Shown one piece after another: positions 53,292-61,920 of a stretch of 64,000 nucleotides of DNA. Made by a program: the position numbers and the translations under genes. Below the pieces are notes generated by a model that made no database searches, was not told the DNA's origin, and worked only from the letters and a program-made list of their open reading frames with translations. This stretch comes from CBDBKL01 sp965116215 (GTDB taxonomy: Bacteria; Bdellovibrionota; Bdellovibrionia; Bdellovibrionales; JAKFYE01): positions 62,001 through 126,000 of the forward strand of contig OZ220494.1 in NCBI GenBank assembly GCA_965116215.1. The letters are read 5' to 3'. Position 1 is the first letter of the stretch. Every line of letters begins with the position of its first letter.

Positions 53292-54071
53292 ATGATGAGA
53301 AAATTTTGGATAACTATTTTTCTTTTTTCCAGTACAGTTTCGGCTGACCCCTTAGGTTACTCTATGGTTAAGAAGTTTGTGGATATTGATGAGTTACTTC
53401 TTAAGCAAAATATTCAAGTTCAGGGGTGTTCTTTCTATTATAAAGGTAAGTTGAAGCGTGAAAGTTCTTTAGGAGCTTGTGTCTATCATTACGTCAATTT
53501 TCATATTTCAAACAAGGGGAAAGAGTCTAGAGTTGTGGTGGATGTACGATTCCCCTTTCAGCCACCTTCAAGCTCTGACTTTTCTTTAGAATTAGATTGG
53601 AATCCTATTGAAGGGGAGGGGAGATCTTTTCTTTTAAGGGTTGCTCGATATGTGGGCTATGTTGCCAATCCGGGACTGAGTGTGAATCTTTCTATGGTAG
53701 GAAGAATGTATAAATCTCTAAGGCATGTGGAGTTTATTTTAAAATCAAATCGTCCTATACCTTTGGAGTATATTTTTAGCGAAGAGAAAATAATTTATTT
53801 TACGGCAGGCTTATTGATGGAAGATAGTATAGACAGTATCAAGCCATCAGTTTCTAGGATTCTGATCTCTAAAGAGCCTTATAAAACCCAACTTTTAAAA
53901 AGGAAATTTAAAGACAAGATAAATGTTGATATGGATGTTGGAGTTGAGTCTGACATTCAATCTGAAATGGTTATTGATTATTCATTAAATTTAAAGGGTA
54001 TCAAGCTCAATGAAATACAGGGAGAGGCTCAGTTGATGGGTACTGACTTATCTCATATGGAGGAATTTTGA
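53292..54071 (+). CDS. Exported protein of unknown function (second of operon)
   Basis: The 259-residue protein has a signal peptide (MRKFWITIFLFSSTVSADP) and beta-rich content with Cys pairs (VQGCSFYYKGKLKRESSLGACVYHY). The start is one of two adjacent ATG at 53292/53295, after the upstream stop; a longer frame overlapping the upstream gene would lose the signal peptide. Its stop overlaps the next start (TTGA). I recognise no family. Confidence 0.72.
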   Translation: MMRKFWITIFLFSSTVSADPLGYSMVKKFVDIDELLLKQNIQVQGCSFYYKGKLKRESSLGACVYHYVNFHISNKGKESRVVVDVRFPFQPPSSSDFSLELDWNPIEGEGRSFLLRVARYVGYVANPGLSVNLSMVGRMYKSLRHVEFILKSNRPIPLEYIFSEEKIIYFTAGLLMEDSIDSIKPSVSRILISKEPYKTQLLKRKFKDKINVDMDVGVESDIQSEMVIDYSLNLKGIKLNEIQGEAQLMGTDLSHMEEF

Positions 54072-54871
54072 AATACTTTATCTTTTTATTGTTCTTACCT
54101 TTATTCTCTTGGGGAAAATGTCTTATTCCTTTTGAAGAGAGGGGGTCAGTTTATACTGATTTTGTCAGACAACATGAGGAGAGCCGTTTAAGTTATAGGG
54201 ATTTATTTCCTCAGTCTCTTGTTGTTAACAGCGAAGCTCATATAAGTTCTGATAAGGGGATTTTGAGTGCGAATATAGAAGGGTTTTTAAGGCTAGGGGG
54301 GAGAAAGTTTGTCCTTATACCTGTTGTTGGTTTAGGTCTTTATATGAGTCAAAGTGATGTGGCCTATTACTGTGTGTATTTAGATCCAGAGAAAAAAGAT
54401 CCTTTTTTAGAAATTTCTTTTCTTAATAGATCGGCTTTCAATAGAGTATCACGGGTTTTTAAAAAGAAAAAAAATAGGCGATCCAAATATGTGAGTACCA
54501 ATATTGGTGTTGAAATCGCCCCTCTTTCTGATATGGCTGATCGATTGGAGCAGGGGTTGGATCGTGTTCCTGTCATAGGGCCTATTTATAAGACGATTAA
54601 TCAAAATATTTTTAGTCATGTGTTTTTGGTTATGAGAAAAGTAATAAATTTTATTTTTAAAGCTGGGGTTTATAAGATGAGGATGGATAAAAAGGGTTTA
54701 ACTATATGGACTCAATCTCGTATTTTTAAAATTATATCTCGTAAGTTTACAATATCAGAATATGATTTAAATGATAATTTTTTTAAGGATATTGTAGCTA
54801 GTGCAGAGAGTGATGAATATGATGTCTATTCAAAGGAGCTTTCCGAAGAGGATAGGTTATTATTAGAATAA
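54068..54871 (+). CDS. Exported protein of unknown function (third of operon)
   Basis: The 267-residue protein has a signal peptide (FIFLLFLPLFSWGKC) and a beta-rich N-terminal half (SEAHISSDKGILSANIEGFL, KFVLIPVVGLGLYM), then a basic linker and a hydrophobic helix pair (VPVIGPIYKTINQNIFSHVFL). It starts at TTG with GAGGAA upstream, overlapping the previous stop. No family recognised. It closes the operon; a repeat array follows about 140 bp later. Confidence 0.7.
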   Translation: MKYFIFLLFLPLFSWGKCLIPFEERGSVYTDFVRQHEESRLSYRDLFPQSLVVNSEAHISSDKGILSANIEGFLRLGGRKFVLIPVVGLGLYMSQSDVAYYCVYLDPEKKDPFLEISFLNRSAFNRVSRVFKKKKNRRSKYVSTNIGVEIAPLSDMADRLEQGLDRVPVIGPIYKTINQNIFSHVFLVMRKVINFIFKAGVYKMRMDKKGLTIWTQSRIFKIISRKFTISEYDLNDNFFKDIVASAESDEYDVYSKELSEEDRLLLE

Positions 54872-55357
54872 ATCCTGGCGAGATTTCATTTGTAGTTATG
54901 GTGATTCATGCTTAATTCTAGTTCCATCTCTTTCAGGTGTTTGTACTCTCTCTATACTTTTTAAAATCTTTCAGTGATCAGTGCTTAACTCTAGATCCAT
55001 TGGAATTTGCTTTTTAAGATGATTAAGTGAGAGAGTTTTTCTTAAGGCTTCCAAAATCTCAGACAGCTCTGAGGTCCGCAGCTCGTCTCTCTTCGAGATA
55101 CGCCCTGCGCCTCAGAAAACTCGTTTTGAAAACCTTCAGAAAAACTCTTCCTCCCTTTGATCCTCTGGTTGGCGTAAATTATTCTAAAGGCTTCCAAAAT
55201 CTCAGACAGCTCTGAGGTCCGCAGCTCGTCTCTCTTTGAGATACGCCCTGCGCCTCAGAAAACTCGTTTTCAAAGCCTTCAGAAAAACTCTCTCTACTCT
55301 CTTTGTTTCAAGGGTATTGATGTAGATGGTGTTTCAGTTTTGAGAGTGAAATAAGAT
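54872..55357. other. Non-coding region holding repeat array C
   Basis: Apart from the palindromic array at 55009-55296 I see no gene or site. The region separates the exported-protein operon from the convergent cupin gene. Confidence 0.6.
55009..55296. repeat. Palindromic repeat array C (two units, ~143 bp apart)
   Basis: Units at about 55029-55152 and 55184-55293, with GGCTTCCAAAATCTCAGACA starting at 55046 and 55189. The left flank TTTGCTTTTTAAGATGATTAAGTG matches array A. The apices (TCTCTTCGAGA; TCTCTTTGAGA) have the CTC/GAG pairing as in array B. The spacer (GGTTGGCGTAAATTATT) is shared with the other arrays. Confidence 0.88.
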
Positions 55358-55678
55358 TTAAGCACTGAATCCCTTAAATACGGATTTTGCACAGATGCAG
55401 ACACATTTTTCTTCACCTCTGGCCGTTGTTTTATGCTTTGTATTTGAGGGGATTTCGATTCTATCTCCTGCTCTTAAAAGAAGTTGATTTCCGCTAATAT
55501 TTAAAAAGAGTTCTCCTTTGACGACCATTCGGATTTCGTTGAATGGATGTCGATGTTCTGGAATTGTTTGTTCAGGTTCGTAGGTTTCCTCATAAGGCTC
55601 TAAACCTTCAGCAAGAAAGATCATTTTGACCTGTTCTTTTGTAGGTACAATACGTGCTTGCCAGCGTTTTACGATCAT
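55358..55678 (-). CDS. Small cupin-domain protein
   Basis: The 106-residue protein has the cupin motifs PEHRHPFNEIRMVVKGELFLNI (with EHRHP...E as the metal-ligand set) and the second box AGDRIEIPSNTKHKT with His. Single-domain cupins bind a metal and serve as sensors, isomerases or dioxygenases; the substrate is open. The ATG at 55678 starts MIVKRWQARIVPTKEQV. A GTG six codons upstream is possible. It is divergent from the SDR gene, sharing a promoter region of about 70 bp. Confidence 0.8.
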   Translation of the reverse strand: MIVKRWQARIVPTKEQVKMIFLAEGLEPYEETYEPEQTIPEHRHPFNEIRMVVKGELFLNISGNQLLLRAGDRIEIPSNTKHKTTARGEEKCVCICAKSVFKGFSA

Positions 55679-55750
55679 AAAACCTAAGACTAGCACAGGC
55701 TCTTCTGGTAGGATATTAAAAAATGCATTTGAGTTTAAGGGGGGTGTAGT

Positions 55751-56584
55751 GTGAACAAGTCTATTGTTGTTACGGGAAGTTCGACGGGTATAGGTTATCA
55801 GGCGGCATTGACCCTAGTAAAGAGGGGGCATACTGTTTTTGCTGGTGTACGTAGTGATGTTGATAAAAGCCGATTAGAAGGACTGGGTTTTTCGAATCTT
55901 ATTCCAGTGATATTGGATGTGACTGAACCGGAAAGTTTAAATGGTTTTATGAAAAAAGTTGAGAATGTGAGAATAGATGGACTTGTTAATAATGCTGGGA
56001 TTGTTATTGCTGGTCCATTGGAGTTTATTCCTATTGGAGAGTTTAGGAAACAGTTGGATGTTAATGTTGTGGGTTTACTGGATATAACTCAACGTCTTAT
56101 TCCGCATCTTCGAGTGTCCCATGGTCGTGTGGTGAATATCAGTAGTTTGAGTGGTCGATTGACGAGGCCGTTTATAGGGGCGTATTCGGCATCAAAGTTT
56201 GCTGTTGAGGCATTGTCAAATGCATTGCGATTAGAGTTAAGCCCCTGGGGAATTCAGGTCAGCTCTATTTTGCCGGGAGCTGTGAAGACTCCTATTTGGG
56301 AAAAGTCTGAGAAGGTGGTGGAGAAAAATTTATCTTTAATAACATCTGAGGAGAGGGGGCTTTATCAAAAGTATTTAGATCGTTTAAGGAGTCGGATTCG
56401 AGAGGGAAGGCGAAGGGCTTTAGGAGTTGAAGATGTTGTAGAGGTGATCGAGCGAGCGTTATTTTCTAAACATCCTAAAGTACGTTATTTTGTAGGACCG
56501 ACAGCACGGTCCTATGCTCGATTTTTTCAGTTTGTACCGGATAGGGTTTTGGATCTTATGATGAAAAGGATATTTTTCAGATAA
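55751..56584 (+). CDS. Short-chain dehydrogenase/reductase
   Basis: The 277-residue SDR has the NAD(P)-binding GSSTGIG (about 9-15), LVNNAGI (about 77-83), the catalytic Ser in VNISSLSG, and YSASK (Tyr/Lys catalytic pair, about 144-148). The cofactor loop RSD after strand 2 (GVRSD) hints at NADP. The start is GTG with AAGGGGGG upstream. The closest classical-SDR subtypes include acyl- or sterol-type reductases, but the substrate cannot be told. It is divergent from the cupin gene. Confidence 0.9.
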   Translation: MNKSIVVTGSSTGIGYQAALTLVKRGHTVFAGVRSDVDKSRLEGLGFSNLIPVILDVTEPESLNGFMKKVENVRIDGLVNNAGIVIAGPLEFIPIGEFRKQLDVNVVGLLDITQRLIPHLRVSHGRVVNISSLSGRLTRPFIGAYSASKFAVEALSNALRLELSPWGIQVSSILPGAVKTPIWEKSEKVVEKNLSLITSEERGLYQKYLDRLRSRIREGRRRALGVEDVVEVIERALFSKHPKVRYFVGPTARSYARFFQFVPDRVLDLMMKRIFFR

Positions 56585-57202
56585 ATATTTTTTAAAGTTC
56601 CAGTGCAAGGCTTAATTTCTACAACTTATAGTATTAACACCAAGCGATTTTGTCGTGCCTTAACTACCAGGGAATTTTTAAATAAGTGATTAACGCACCG
56701 ATACTCACAAATTCACTTGGTAATTAGACCGTCAGATTCCCTTGGTAATGACATTTCTACAACTTGTAGAACTTTCGCCCATATGTTTTTTTCTTGAAGA
56801 GTGGGTCTAGATTTTCTCAAAATGAAATAGAGAGATTGATAATCATCTCTTTTTTGGTCTTGATTTTTATGACTGGAGTATTGCAGAAGGGTTGTTGTTT
56901 TATCTAAAAAATTTGTGAAAAGATTATACAGTATTTAGATCATAATGGGTGTTCAGTATTGTATTGAGTCTGCGAGAACTCTATTAGATAGAGTCTCTAA
57001 ATCATAGGGACTAGGAAGTGTTAAAAATGAGTTTATAGGACTGTCAAATTTTAAGACGGTTACTTATTTGACTTTGTGTAAAGGTTATTTAGGTCTTGAT
57101 TATTACAGTATTGGGTGAGGGGGTTTTCTTTCATATAATTATTTAAGTCCCAAGACTCTGAAGTCGATAAAAAGTTATCAGATCATAGAGAGGAAGTGTT
57201 CT
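56585..57202. other. Intergenic region with repeats and short palindromes
   Basis: Holds the second copy of the ACCAAGCGAYTTTGTCGT repeat (56637-56675). It also has an inverted repeat, CCAGGGAAT at about 56668 and ATTCCCTTGG at about 56732, and two direct copies of TTTCTACAACTTRTAG at about 56615 and 56752. No gene is seen. It ends with the AGAGAGGAAG ribosome-binding site of the next gene. Confidence 0.55.
56611..56768. repeat. Composite palindromic non-coding element
   Basis: Flanked by TTTCTACAACTTATAG and TTTCTACAACTTGTAG, it contains the ACCAAGCGAYTTTGTCGT repeat and the GGGAAT/ATTCCC inverted repeat. The flanking motif is the reverse complement of the CTACAAGTTGTA core found upstream of pilM. 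Confidence 0.4.
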
Positions 57203-57712
57203 TTGAAAGAGATTTTAGAGAAGAATATGAAGCTGGATCAGTGGAAGAATGATGTGATTAATTATATAGATAGTGTGGAAGGATTGAGTTATAGGGCTTG
57301 GGGTCATGTGATTGAAGTTTGTCAAAAGGTGGATCAGAAGGTTCTTCCGATTGAGGTCTCAAATATTGCTAAGGTTTTAAATCGTGATAATGAGGATGGT
57401 CATCCATTCATTCAGGTTAATTTTATTTCAGGGAAGAAGATACTTTTGACGGACAGTTTGATTGGTTTTAAACCACGTATTGTAAAAGGTTTGGATCTTA
57501 AAAAGTTACCTAAGGTTGTCACCACTTCGGATCTTTTGAGTGTTTTTGAAGCTATTGAAGAGGCGGTTAATGCTGAAGCTGAGTTGGAAGAAATTAATAT
57601 GTTGAAATGCGTTTTTAATGCGATACTTATTGGTGGTGAAGATATAGGTTTTGATTTAAAGCGTGAAAAGTATTGGATGCATTCTCCGCTGAGTCAGTTC
57701 GCCTCTGCATAA
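57203..57712 (+). CDS. Cytoplasmic protein of unknown function
   Basis: The 169-residue protein has no signal peptide or membrane helix. It looks like an alpha/beta fold with charged helices (MKEILEKNMKLDQWKNDVIN, EAIEEAVNAEAELEEINML) and a strand-rich middle (HPFIQVNFISGKKILLTDSLIG). I do not recognise a family. The TTG start has AGAGAGGAAG upstream. It is the last gene before tRNA-Ala and the integrated element. Confidence 0.75.
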   Translation: MKEILEKNMKLDQWKNDVINYIDSVEGLSYRAWGHVIEVCQKVDQKVLPIEVSNIAKVLNRDNEDGHPFIQVNFISGKKILLTDSLIGFKPRIVKGLDLKKLPKVVTTSDLLSVFEAIEEAVNAEAELEEINMLKCVFNAILIGGEDIGFDLKREKYWMHSPLSQFASA

Positions 57713-57879
57713 GGTGTAGTTAATACAAGATAAATCATTTGGTTTTCTAAAAAGCTAGCAGTTTGTTTTTAGCTGACTAGAGTAGCTCAAATTTAATTTG
57801 TAGTATTTGTTATTGATGAGGTAATGTTTGAACTTGCTTTGTTGTTGGTTATAATGGATGTTTAGGTGTTTTGTGTAGA

Positions 57880-57955
57880 GGGGGCGTAGCTCAGTTGGGA
57901 GAGCGTCAGCTTTGCAAGCTGAATGTCGCAGGTTCGATCCCTGTCGCCTCCACCA
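57880..57955 (+). tRNA. tRNA-Ala(TGC)
   Basis: The 76-nt cloverleaf has a 7-bp acceptor stem with the alanine-specific G3:U70 pair, D-arm GCTCAGTTGGGAGAGC, anticodon stem-loop CAGCTTTGCAAGCTG (anticodon TGC), T-arm GCAGGTTCGATCCCTGT (TTCGATC loop) and an encoded CCA at 57953-57955. Its 3' end is the likely attachment site of the element that begins right after it. Confidence 0.97.
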
Positions 57956-58128
57956 AATTTCGTTGGGTACAAGTTCAAAAAATAAAAAAAACTTAGCAAG
58001 GCCGTGATTTTGTAGGGTTTGTAATTTCAGACCCTTATGAGATTGGAGGTACTTGTGCGTGAGACAAAAAAACTTGAAAATATGGGGCAGTGGCTAGCGG
58101 TGGCCGATGGGTTGGCTAAGCAAGTAGC

Positions 58129-58148
58129 AGGGGCTTTTTTGCCCTTTT
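58129..58148 (+). terminator. Possible intrinsic terminator
   Basis: AGGGGC TTTTTT GCCCTT then TT can fold as a 6-bp stem with one G-T pair, followed by a short T run. It lies between tRNA-Ala and the regulator gene, so it could end the tRNA transcript. The T run after the stem is short, so this is weak. Confidence 0.3.
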
Positions 58149-58278
58149 CCAGTAGCCATTTAAAATCTGTAAATTTTTGGTTTTGTTGGTTTCTTGCAAA
58201 GAGCAGGAAGCTGGCAGAGGGTGCTATTTAAGAGGCAAGCCACACGCTCTCCTGTGGAGGGTAGGAAGGAGAAGGGAA

Positions 58279-58959
58279 ATGCTTGAGGGGTTAAATTTAA
58301 AGGATCAGAGGCAGGAGGGAGGGCAGCTTAAGCGTATGAGTGTCGAGGTGATAGCACTAAGAAAAATGAGAGAGCTAAAAGGGCTAAGCCGCAAAGAGGC
58401 AGGAGCCCTTTTTGGCCTTTCTCATAAAACAATTGAAAAGATGGAAAACGGCAGGTCTTGTTTAACTCAGGAGAAAATCAATCGTTTTATTTGTACCTAC
58501 GGGTTTAACAGAGAAGATTTTAAAAATCTCTGTCAAGGCAAAGTTTATTTAATTAAAGAGAAGTATTTTTCTAGAGGAAAACTGAAGGAAATAAAAAGAT
58601 CATCTCGTCGTAGTTATCAGAAAGTTATCACCAAAGAAACGAAGGCGTTAATGTCTTTAAGACAAAAGTTAGGAATTTCGCAAAATGAAGCCTCAAGGCG
58701 TTGCGGCTATGCAAGATCAGTGATGGGGCATATTGAAAACGGCAGGATTAATCTCTACCAGTCTCGTATTGAGCATATTTTAAAATCTTATGGATTTAGC
58801 ATGGAGGATTTTAAAAAAGAGATAGAATCTGAGTTTGTTTACTCTGATCTTTTAAAAAATTGCTTTCGCATTATCAAAGAGCTAGAGGACAAAAAACTTA
58901 TCAGTATTTATCAAATTTTAAAAAGCCTAAGAACCAAGGAGGAGAGAAATGATTTTTAA
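58279..58959 (+). CDS. Regulator with two XRE-type helix-turn-helix domains
   Basis: The 226-residue protein has two Cro/C1-type HTH motifs: MRELKGLSRKEAGALFGLSHKTIEKMENGR (about 30-58) and RQKLGISQNEASRRCGYARSVMGHIENGR (about 130-160), each followed by a similar YGFNREDFK / YGFSMEDFK segment, so the protein arose by internal duplication. It probably binds operator DNA of the element as a tandem reader. The ATG at 58279 follows AAGGAGAAGGGAA. Its end overlaps the next small gene. Confidence 0.85.
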   Translation: MLEGLNLKDQRQEGGQLKRMSVEVIALRKMRELKGLSRKEAGALFGLSHKTIEKMENGRSCLTQEKINRFICTYGFNREDFKNLCQGKVYLIKEKYFSRGKLKEIKRSSRRSYQKVITKETKALMSLRQKLGISQNEASRRCGYARSVMGHIENGRINLYQSRIEHILKSYGFSMEDFKKEIESEFVYSDLLKNCFRIIKELEDKKLISIYQILKSLRTKEERNDF

Positions 58960-59140
58960 ATTTTTAACCGATCTTGCATTTTTTGTTTTAACCACTGGAG
59001 GGCTTCTTTTTGGAAGTTATCATAGCCTTGGGAAGATTCTTGATGTCGTTAAAAAAGAAACTCTCATGGAGGTTCAAAAAGGACTGCCCAAGATGGAACC
59101 TTTTGCGCAAAAGCTGACGGGCAAAAAGTTGAAATTGTAA
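58949..59140 (+). CDS. Small membrane protein of the element
   Basis: The 63-residue protein has one hydrophobic segment (FLTDLAFFVLTTGGLLFGSY) and a charged tail (VVKKETLMEVQKGLPKMEPF). Its ATG, with GGAGAG upstream, lies within the last codons of the HTH gene, so the two are coupled. Function unknown. Confidence 0.6.
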   Translation: MIFKFLTDLAFFVLTTGGLLFGSYHSLGKILDVVKKETLMEVQKGLPKMEPFAQKLTGKKLKL

Positions 59141-59171
59141 GAGACATTATAACTTAAGATTGGAAGAAATG

Positions 59172-59279
59172 GCGACAAGGTGGAACATCAAAAAAAGCTC
59201 TTTAAACTAGTGAAAAATAAAGCGACAAGGGCGCAAAGCTATAGTGTGGGGCTTAACAGAGCGTTTTCCATTATGTCGC
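59172..59279. repeat. GCGACA sites in the gap before the Replic_Relax-like gene
   Basis: GCGACAAGG occurs at 59172 and 59222 (50 bp apart), and its inverse TGTCGC at 59274-59279. The same hexamer forms a palindrome at 60190-60202. The spacing and clustering only in the element's non-coding gaps suggest binding sites for an element protein. Confidence 0.45.
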
Positions 59280-59413
59280 CACTCTTTGCCACTTTAGGGT
59301 TTTAGTAGGAGGCAAAAAATTAAATCCCTGGGAGTTGGTTATGCAAAAAAAGATATTTCAATCAAAACTAGTTAAACATGGAGGCCATGACATGAACAAG
59401 ATAGAGACAGAAA

Positions 59414-60187
59414 TTGAGTAAAAAAAATGCAAAGAGAGAAGTGATTCTTACTTCAAGAGATGAAAAACTATTTCACCTTCTTTTTGAAAATAAAGTTCTA
59501 AGTTTAGAGCAAATAGAAAATGATATTTTTAATATTGGAAGAAAAACAATCTACAAAAGGTTAAAGAAGCTCACTGACGCAAAGCTAATTTCAAAAACAC
59601 CTCATCTTTTTGGAAAAAACAGGCCAGCAAGCCTAATCTCTCTGACACCGAAAGGAGCAAGGACATTGAGCCTTAGCAAGTTGGATTTAGCAAGATATGG
59701 GATAAAACTAAGAAGTGATTCTATTGTGCATGATCTTTTGCTTGCAAAAATCCGAGGTGTTTTAGAGAAACAAGAAAAGGTTTTAGAATACAAAACAGAG
59801 AACATGATTGCTCTGGAAGATTCCCTTGATAATAACTTATTTGGCCTTTTCGTTGAGTTGGGAACTGATGCTGCTGTAAAACTTCAGCTCACCCCAAAGT
59901 GGAAGTGCTGGATTCCCATTGAGTTTGAACTTGCAGTTAAATCAATAAATCGCTGTAAAGAGAAACTTCAAAGATATTACTTGGAAAATTCAATTGTGGC
60001 ACTATTTCTCATTTTTGAATCACATTTCCTTCTAAAAAGATATCAAGAGTTAGAAAAAGAAATTGATCGGAATAAATGTCAAAAAGTTTTCTACCTTGAA
60101 ATAAAGGAGCTTCTAAATGCAAAAGGAAAGGTAAGTTTTAAAAGACTTGATGGCAGGGTTTTGAATCTTCATAGGGTAGCGACTTAG
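59414..60187 (+). CDS. Replic_Relax-type (replication-relaxation/mobilisation) winged-helix protein
   Basis: The 257-residue protein begins with a winged HTH: LTSRDEKLFHLLFENKVLSLEQIENDIF, then KTIYKRLKKLTDAKLISKTP. A DLLLAK and WIPIEFELAVKS alpha/beta region follows. This matches the layout of Replic_Relax-family proteins found near replication or transfer genes of plasmids and ICEs. The exact role is unknown. The TTG start is weakly supported. The call is by pattern and should be tested by profile search. Confidence 0.6.
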   Translation: MSKKNAKREVILTSRDEKLFHLLFENKVLSLEQIENDIFNIGRKTIYKRLKKLTDAKLISKTPHLFGKNRPASLISLTPKGARTLSLSKLDLARYGIKLRSDSIVHDLLLAKIRGVLEKQEKVLEYKTENMIALEDSLDNNLFGLFVELGTDAAVKLQLTPKWKCWIPIEFELAVKSINRCKEKLQRYYLENSIVALFLIFESHFLLKRYQELEKEIDRNKCQKVFYLEIKELLNAKGKVSFKRLDGRVLNLHRVAT

Positions 60188-60189
60188 AT

Positions 60190-60202
60190 GCGACACTGTC
60201 GC
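60190..60202. promoter_or_regulatory. Palindrome GCGACACTGTCGC
   Basis: A perfect 13-bp inverted repeat (with flanking T/A, 15 bp) directly after the Replic_Relax-like gene. It uses the same GCGACA half-site seen at 59172, 59222 and 59274. It could be an operator or a recombination-accessory site. Confidence 0.5.
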
Positions 60203-60480
60203 AAGGGGGCAAAATAGAAAGGAGCTTCTAATATGTTAAATTTACTGGGAAACAATTGAATTTTTTATTGGCCGTCTTTTTAGACTGATATCAACTTTTA
60301 CAAAATTTGGAGATTTAAATGAAAACATCAGAATTATTTATTTTTATGCCACTTGCTACTTTGATTTGTAGCGGCTCTTTTATAAAAAAAATCTATTTTT
60401 CTTGAAGTATTATCGGAGAATGAATCGGAGAGAAAAAACAAGCGACTTAGTTTTAGTTGCAAACAAAAAAGAGGTTACAA

Positions 60481-60717
60481 ATGAAAAAAGAAAACAACAA
60501 AAGGGTAAAATGTCCGAATTGTGACGGCCACAAATTAAGCGAATTAGAATGGTTAACATCTGATGAAGCGGCCGTTTATTTGCGAAAGACTGCTCCTGGC
60601 ATTAGAGCCATGGTTCATCGGGGACATATTAGAGCCAGAAAATTTGCAGGGCGACTGTATTTTAAAAGATCAGAGTTAGAAGAGCTCATTGAGACATCTT
60701 TTATGAGGAGTATTTAA
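60481..60717 (+). CDS. Excisionase-like HTH protein with a single Cys pair
   Basis: The 78-residue protein has VKCPNCDG near the start (a CxxC pair) and an excisionase-type helix-turn-helix/winged segment (EWLTSDEAAVYLRKTAPGIR, then RARKFAGRLYFKRSELEELI). Such MerR/HTH_17 proteins next to integrases control the direction of recombination. The ATG at 60481 has AGAGG upstream. The stop overlaps the integrase start (TAATG), which fits a xis-int operon. Confidence 0.82.
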   Translation: MKKENNKRVKCPNCDGHKLSELEWLTSDEAAVYLRKTAPGIRAMVHRGHIRARKFAGRLYFKRSELEELIETSFMRSI

Positions 60718-61829
60718 TGGCCATTAAGATTATCGAAAAGGACGGGAAAATACGTTACCGCATCTATGCTCAGGCAAGGGCCTATATTGGCGATCAGAGA
60801 GTCAAGAGGCTTCAAAAGCTTTTAACCTTTAAATCAAAAAACGAGGCTATAAAGGCTGAAAAGTTTTGGACAAAAGAGATTGTCAGGCAGGCAAGAAGAC
60901 TTGAGGGAAAGGGTCTTTATTTTAAAGATATTGTTTTTAGATTTATGACTCAGGCCAGATATGGATATTTGGGAAAAAAGATCAGTGAGCCCGTGCTTAA
61001 AGAGCATGAGAGCAAACTTAATCGTTTCTGCTCACATTGGTTTGACACTGCTGCCTCTGACATAAATCGAGGAGATGTTAGAGAGGTGATAAGAAAAGCA
61101 AAGGCAAATGGAGCAAGCTACTCACTTCAAAAGAAGATAAAAACCACGATCAATATGATTTTTAATTGGGCGATTGAAGAAAAGCTAGTTCAGGGTATGA
61201 CAATAAGCCCTGCACATGGCCTTGTGATAGAAAAAGACGATGATAAAGAAAAGGTTCCTGCAATTTTAACTTTAGATGAGGTTAAACTTTTGCTTAAAAA
61301 GGCTAAAGAAAAAGATCATCCCTGGTATCCTATTTGGGCCTTTGCTCTTTTAACAGGGATGAGATCAGGTGAGCTTTATGCTCTCAAGTGGTCGTGTATT
61401 GACCTTAATCAAAACAATATCAGGGTAGAAGAATCCTTTTGCTTTGCTACAAAAAGGATAAAGGGCACAAAGTCTGGTTACTGGAGAAACGTTCCTATTT
61501 CAAATCAACTTCGAGTTATCATTGAAGAGTTAAAAAATACCACCGAAAATGAAGAATTTGTTCTTCCGAGGGAAAGTGGCTGGCTTCAAGGAGAGGCTGC
61601 TAAGGTACTAAGAAATTTTTTAAAATCAATTGGTATTAATACTCCCGTAGTTTTTCATACGCTAAGGGCCTGCTTTGCAACTCATCTTTTGGCCTTGGGG
61701 GTTGAGTCGGCAAAGATTATGAAGATCGGAGGATGGAAGGATTTAAAGACCTTTGAAATCTATGTTCGACTCGCAGGGATTCAGGTTAAGGGGGTTACTG
61801 ATAAACTTGATCTGCTTTCGGTGCCTTGA
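60717..61829 (+). CDS. int: Tyrosine-type site-specific integrase
   Basis: The 370-residue recombinase has an N-terminal arm-binding/SAM-like region and a C-terminal catalytic domain with Arg (LLTGMRSGELYALKW, near 214), HxxR (HTLRACFATHLL, near 315) and the nucleophile Tyr (KTFEIYVRL, near 348). It would integrate the element into the tRNA-Ala 3' end, about 2.8 kb away. It overlaps the excisionase-like gene by one base. Confidence 0.92.
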   Translation: MAIKIIEKDGKIRYRIYAQARAYIGDQRVKRLQKLLTFKSKNEAIKAEKFWTKEIVRQARRLEGKGLYFKDIVFRFMTQARYGYLGKKISEPVLKEHESKLNRFCSHWFDTAASDINRGDVREVIRKAKANGASYSLQKKIKTTINMIFNWAIEEKLVQGMTISPAHGLVIEKDDDKEKVPAILTLDEVKLLLKKAKEKDHPWYPIWAFALLTGMRSGELYALKWSCIDLNQNNIRVEESFCFATKRIKGTKSGYWRNVPISNQLRVIIEELKNTTENEEFVLPRESGWLQGEAAKVLRNFLKSIGINTPVVFHTLRACFATHLLALGVESAKIMKIGGWKDLKTFEIYVRLAGIQVKGVTDKLDLLSVP

Positions 61830-61920
61830 TGAATATGGAGATTGATTCTATCGTAGCTATGCTCTGAGCAAAAACTGACTTAGGAACTGATTATTTTCAT
61901 TAAATTCTCGTTCCCCCCTG

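Noticed and set aside
55027..55215. Open frame across repeat array C, and a similar one at 33146-33367 in array B
   Set aside because: Translations mirror the palindromic repeats of array A; no independent coding signal.
58037..58231. Plus-strand open frame of 64 codons before the HTH gene
   Set aside because: Starts without a ribosome-binding site, overlaps the possible terminator and the HTH leader, and its composition is not protein-like.
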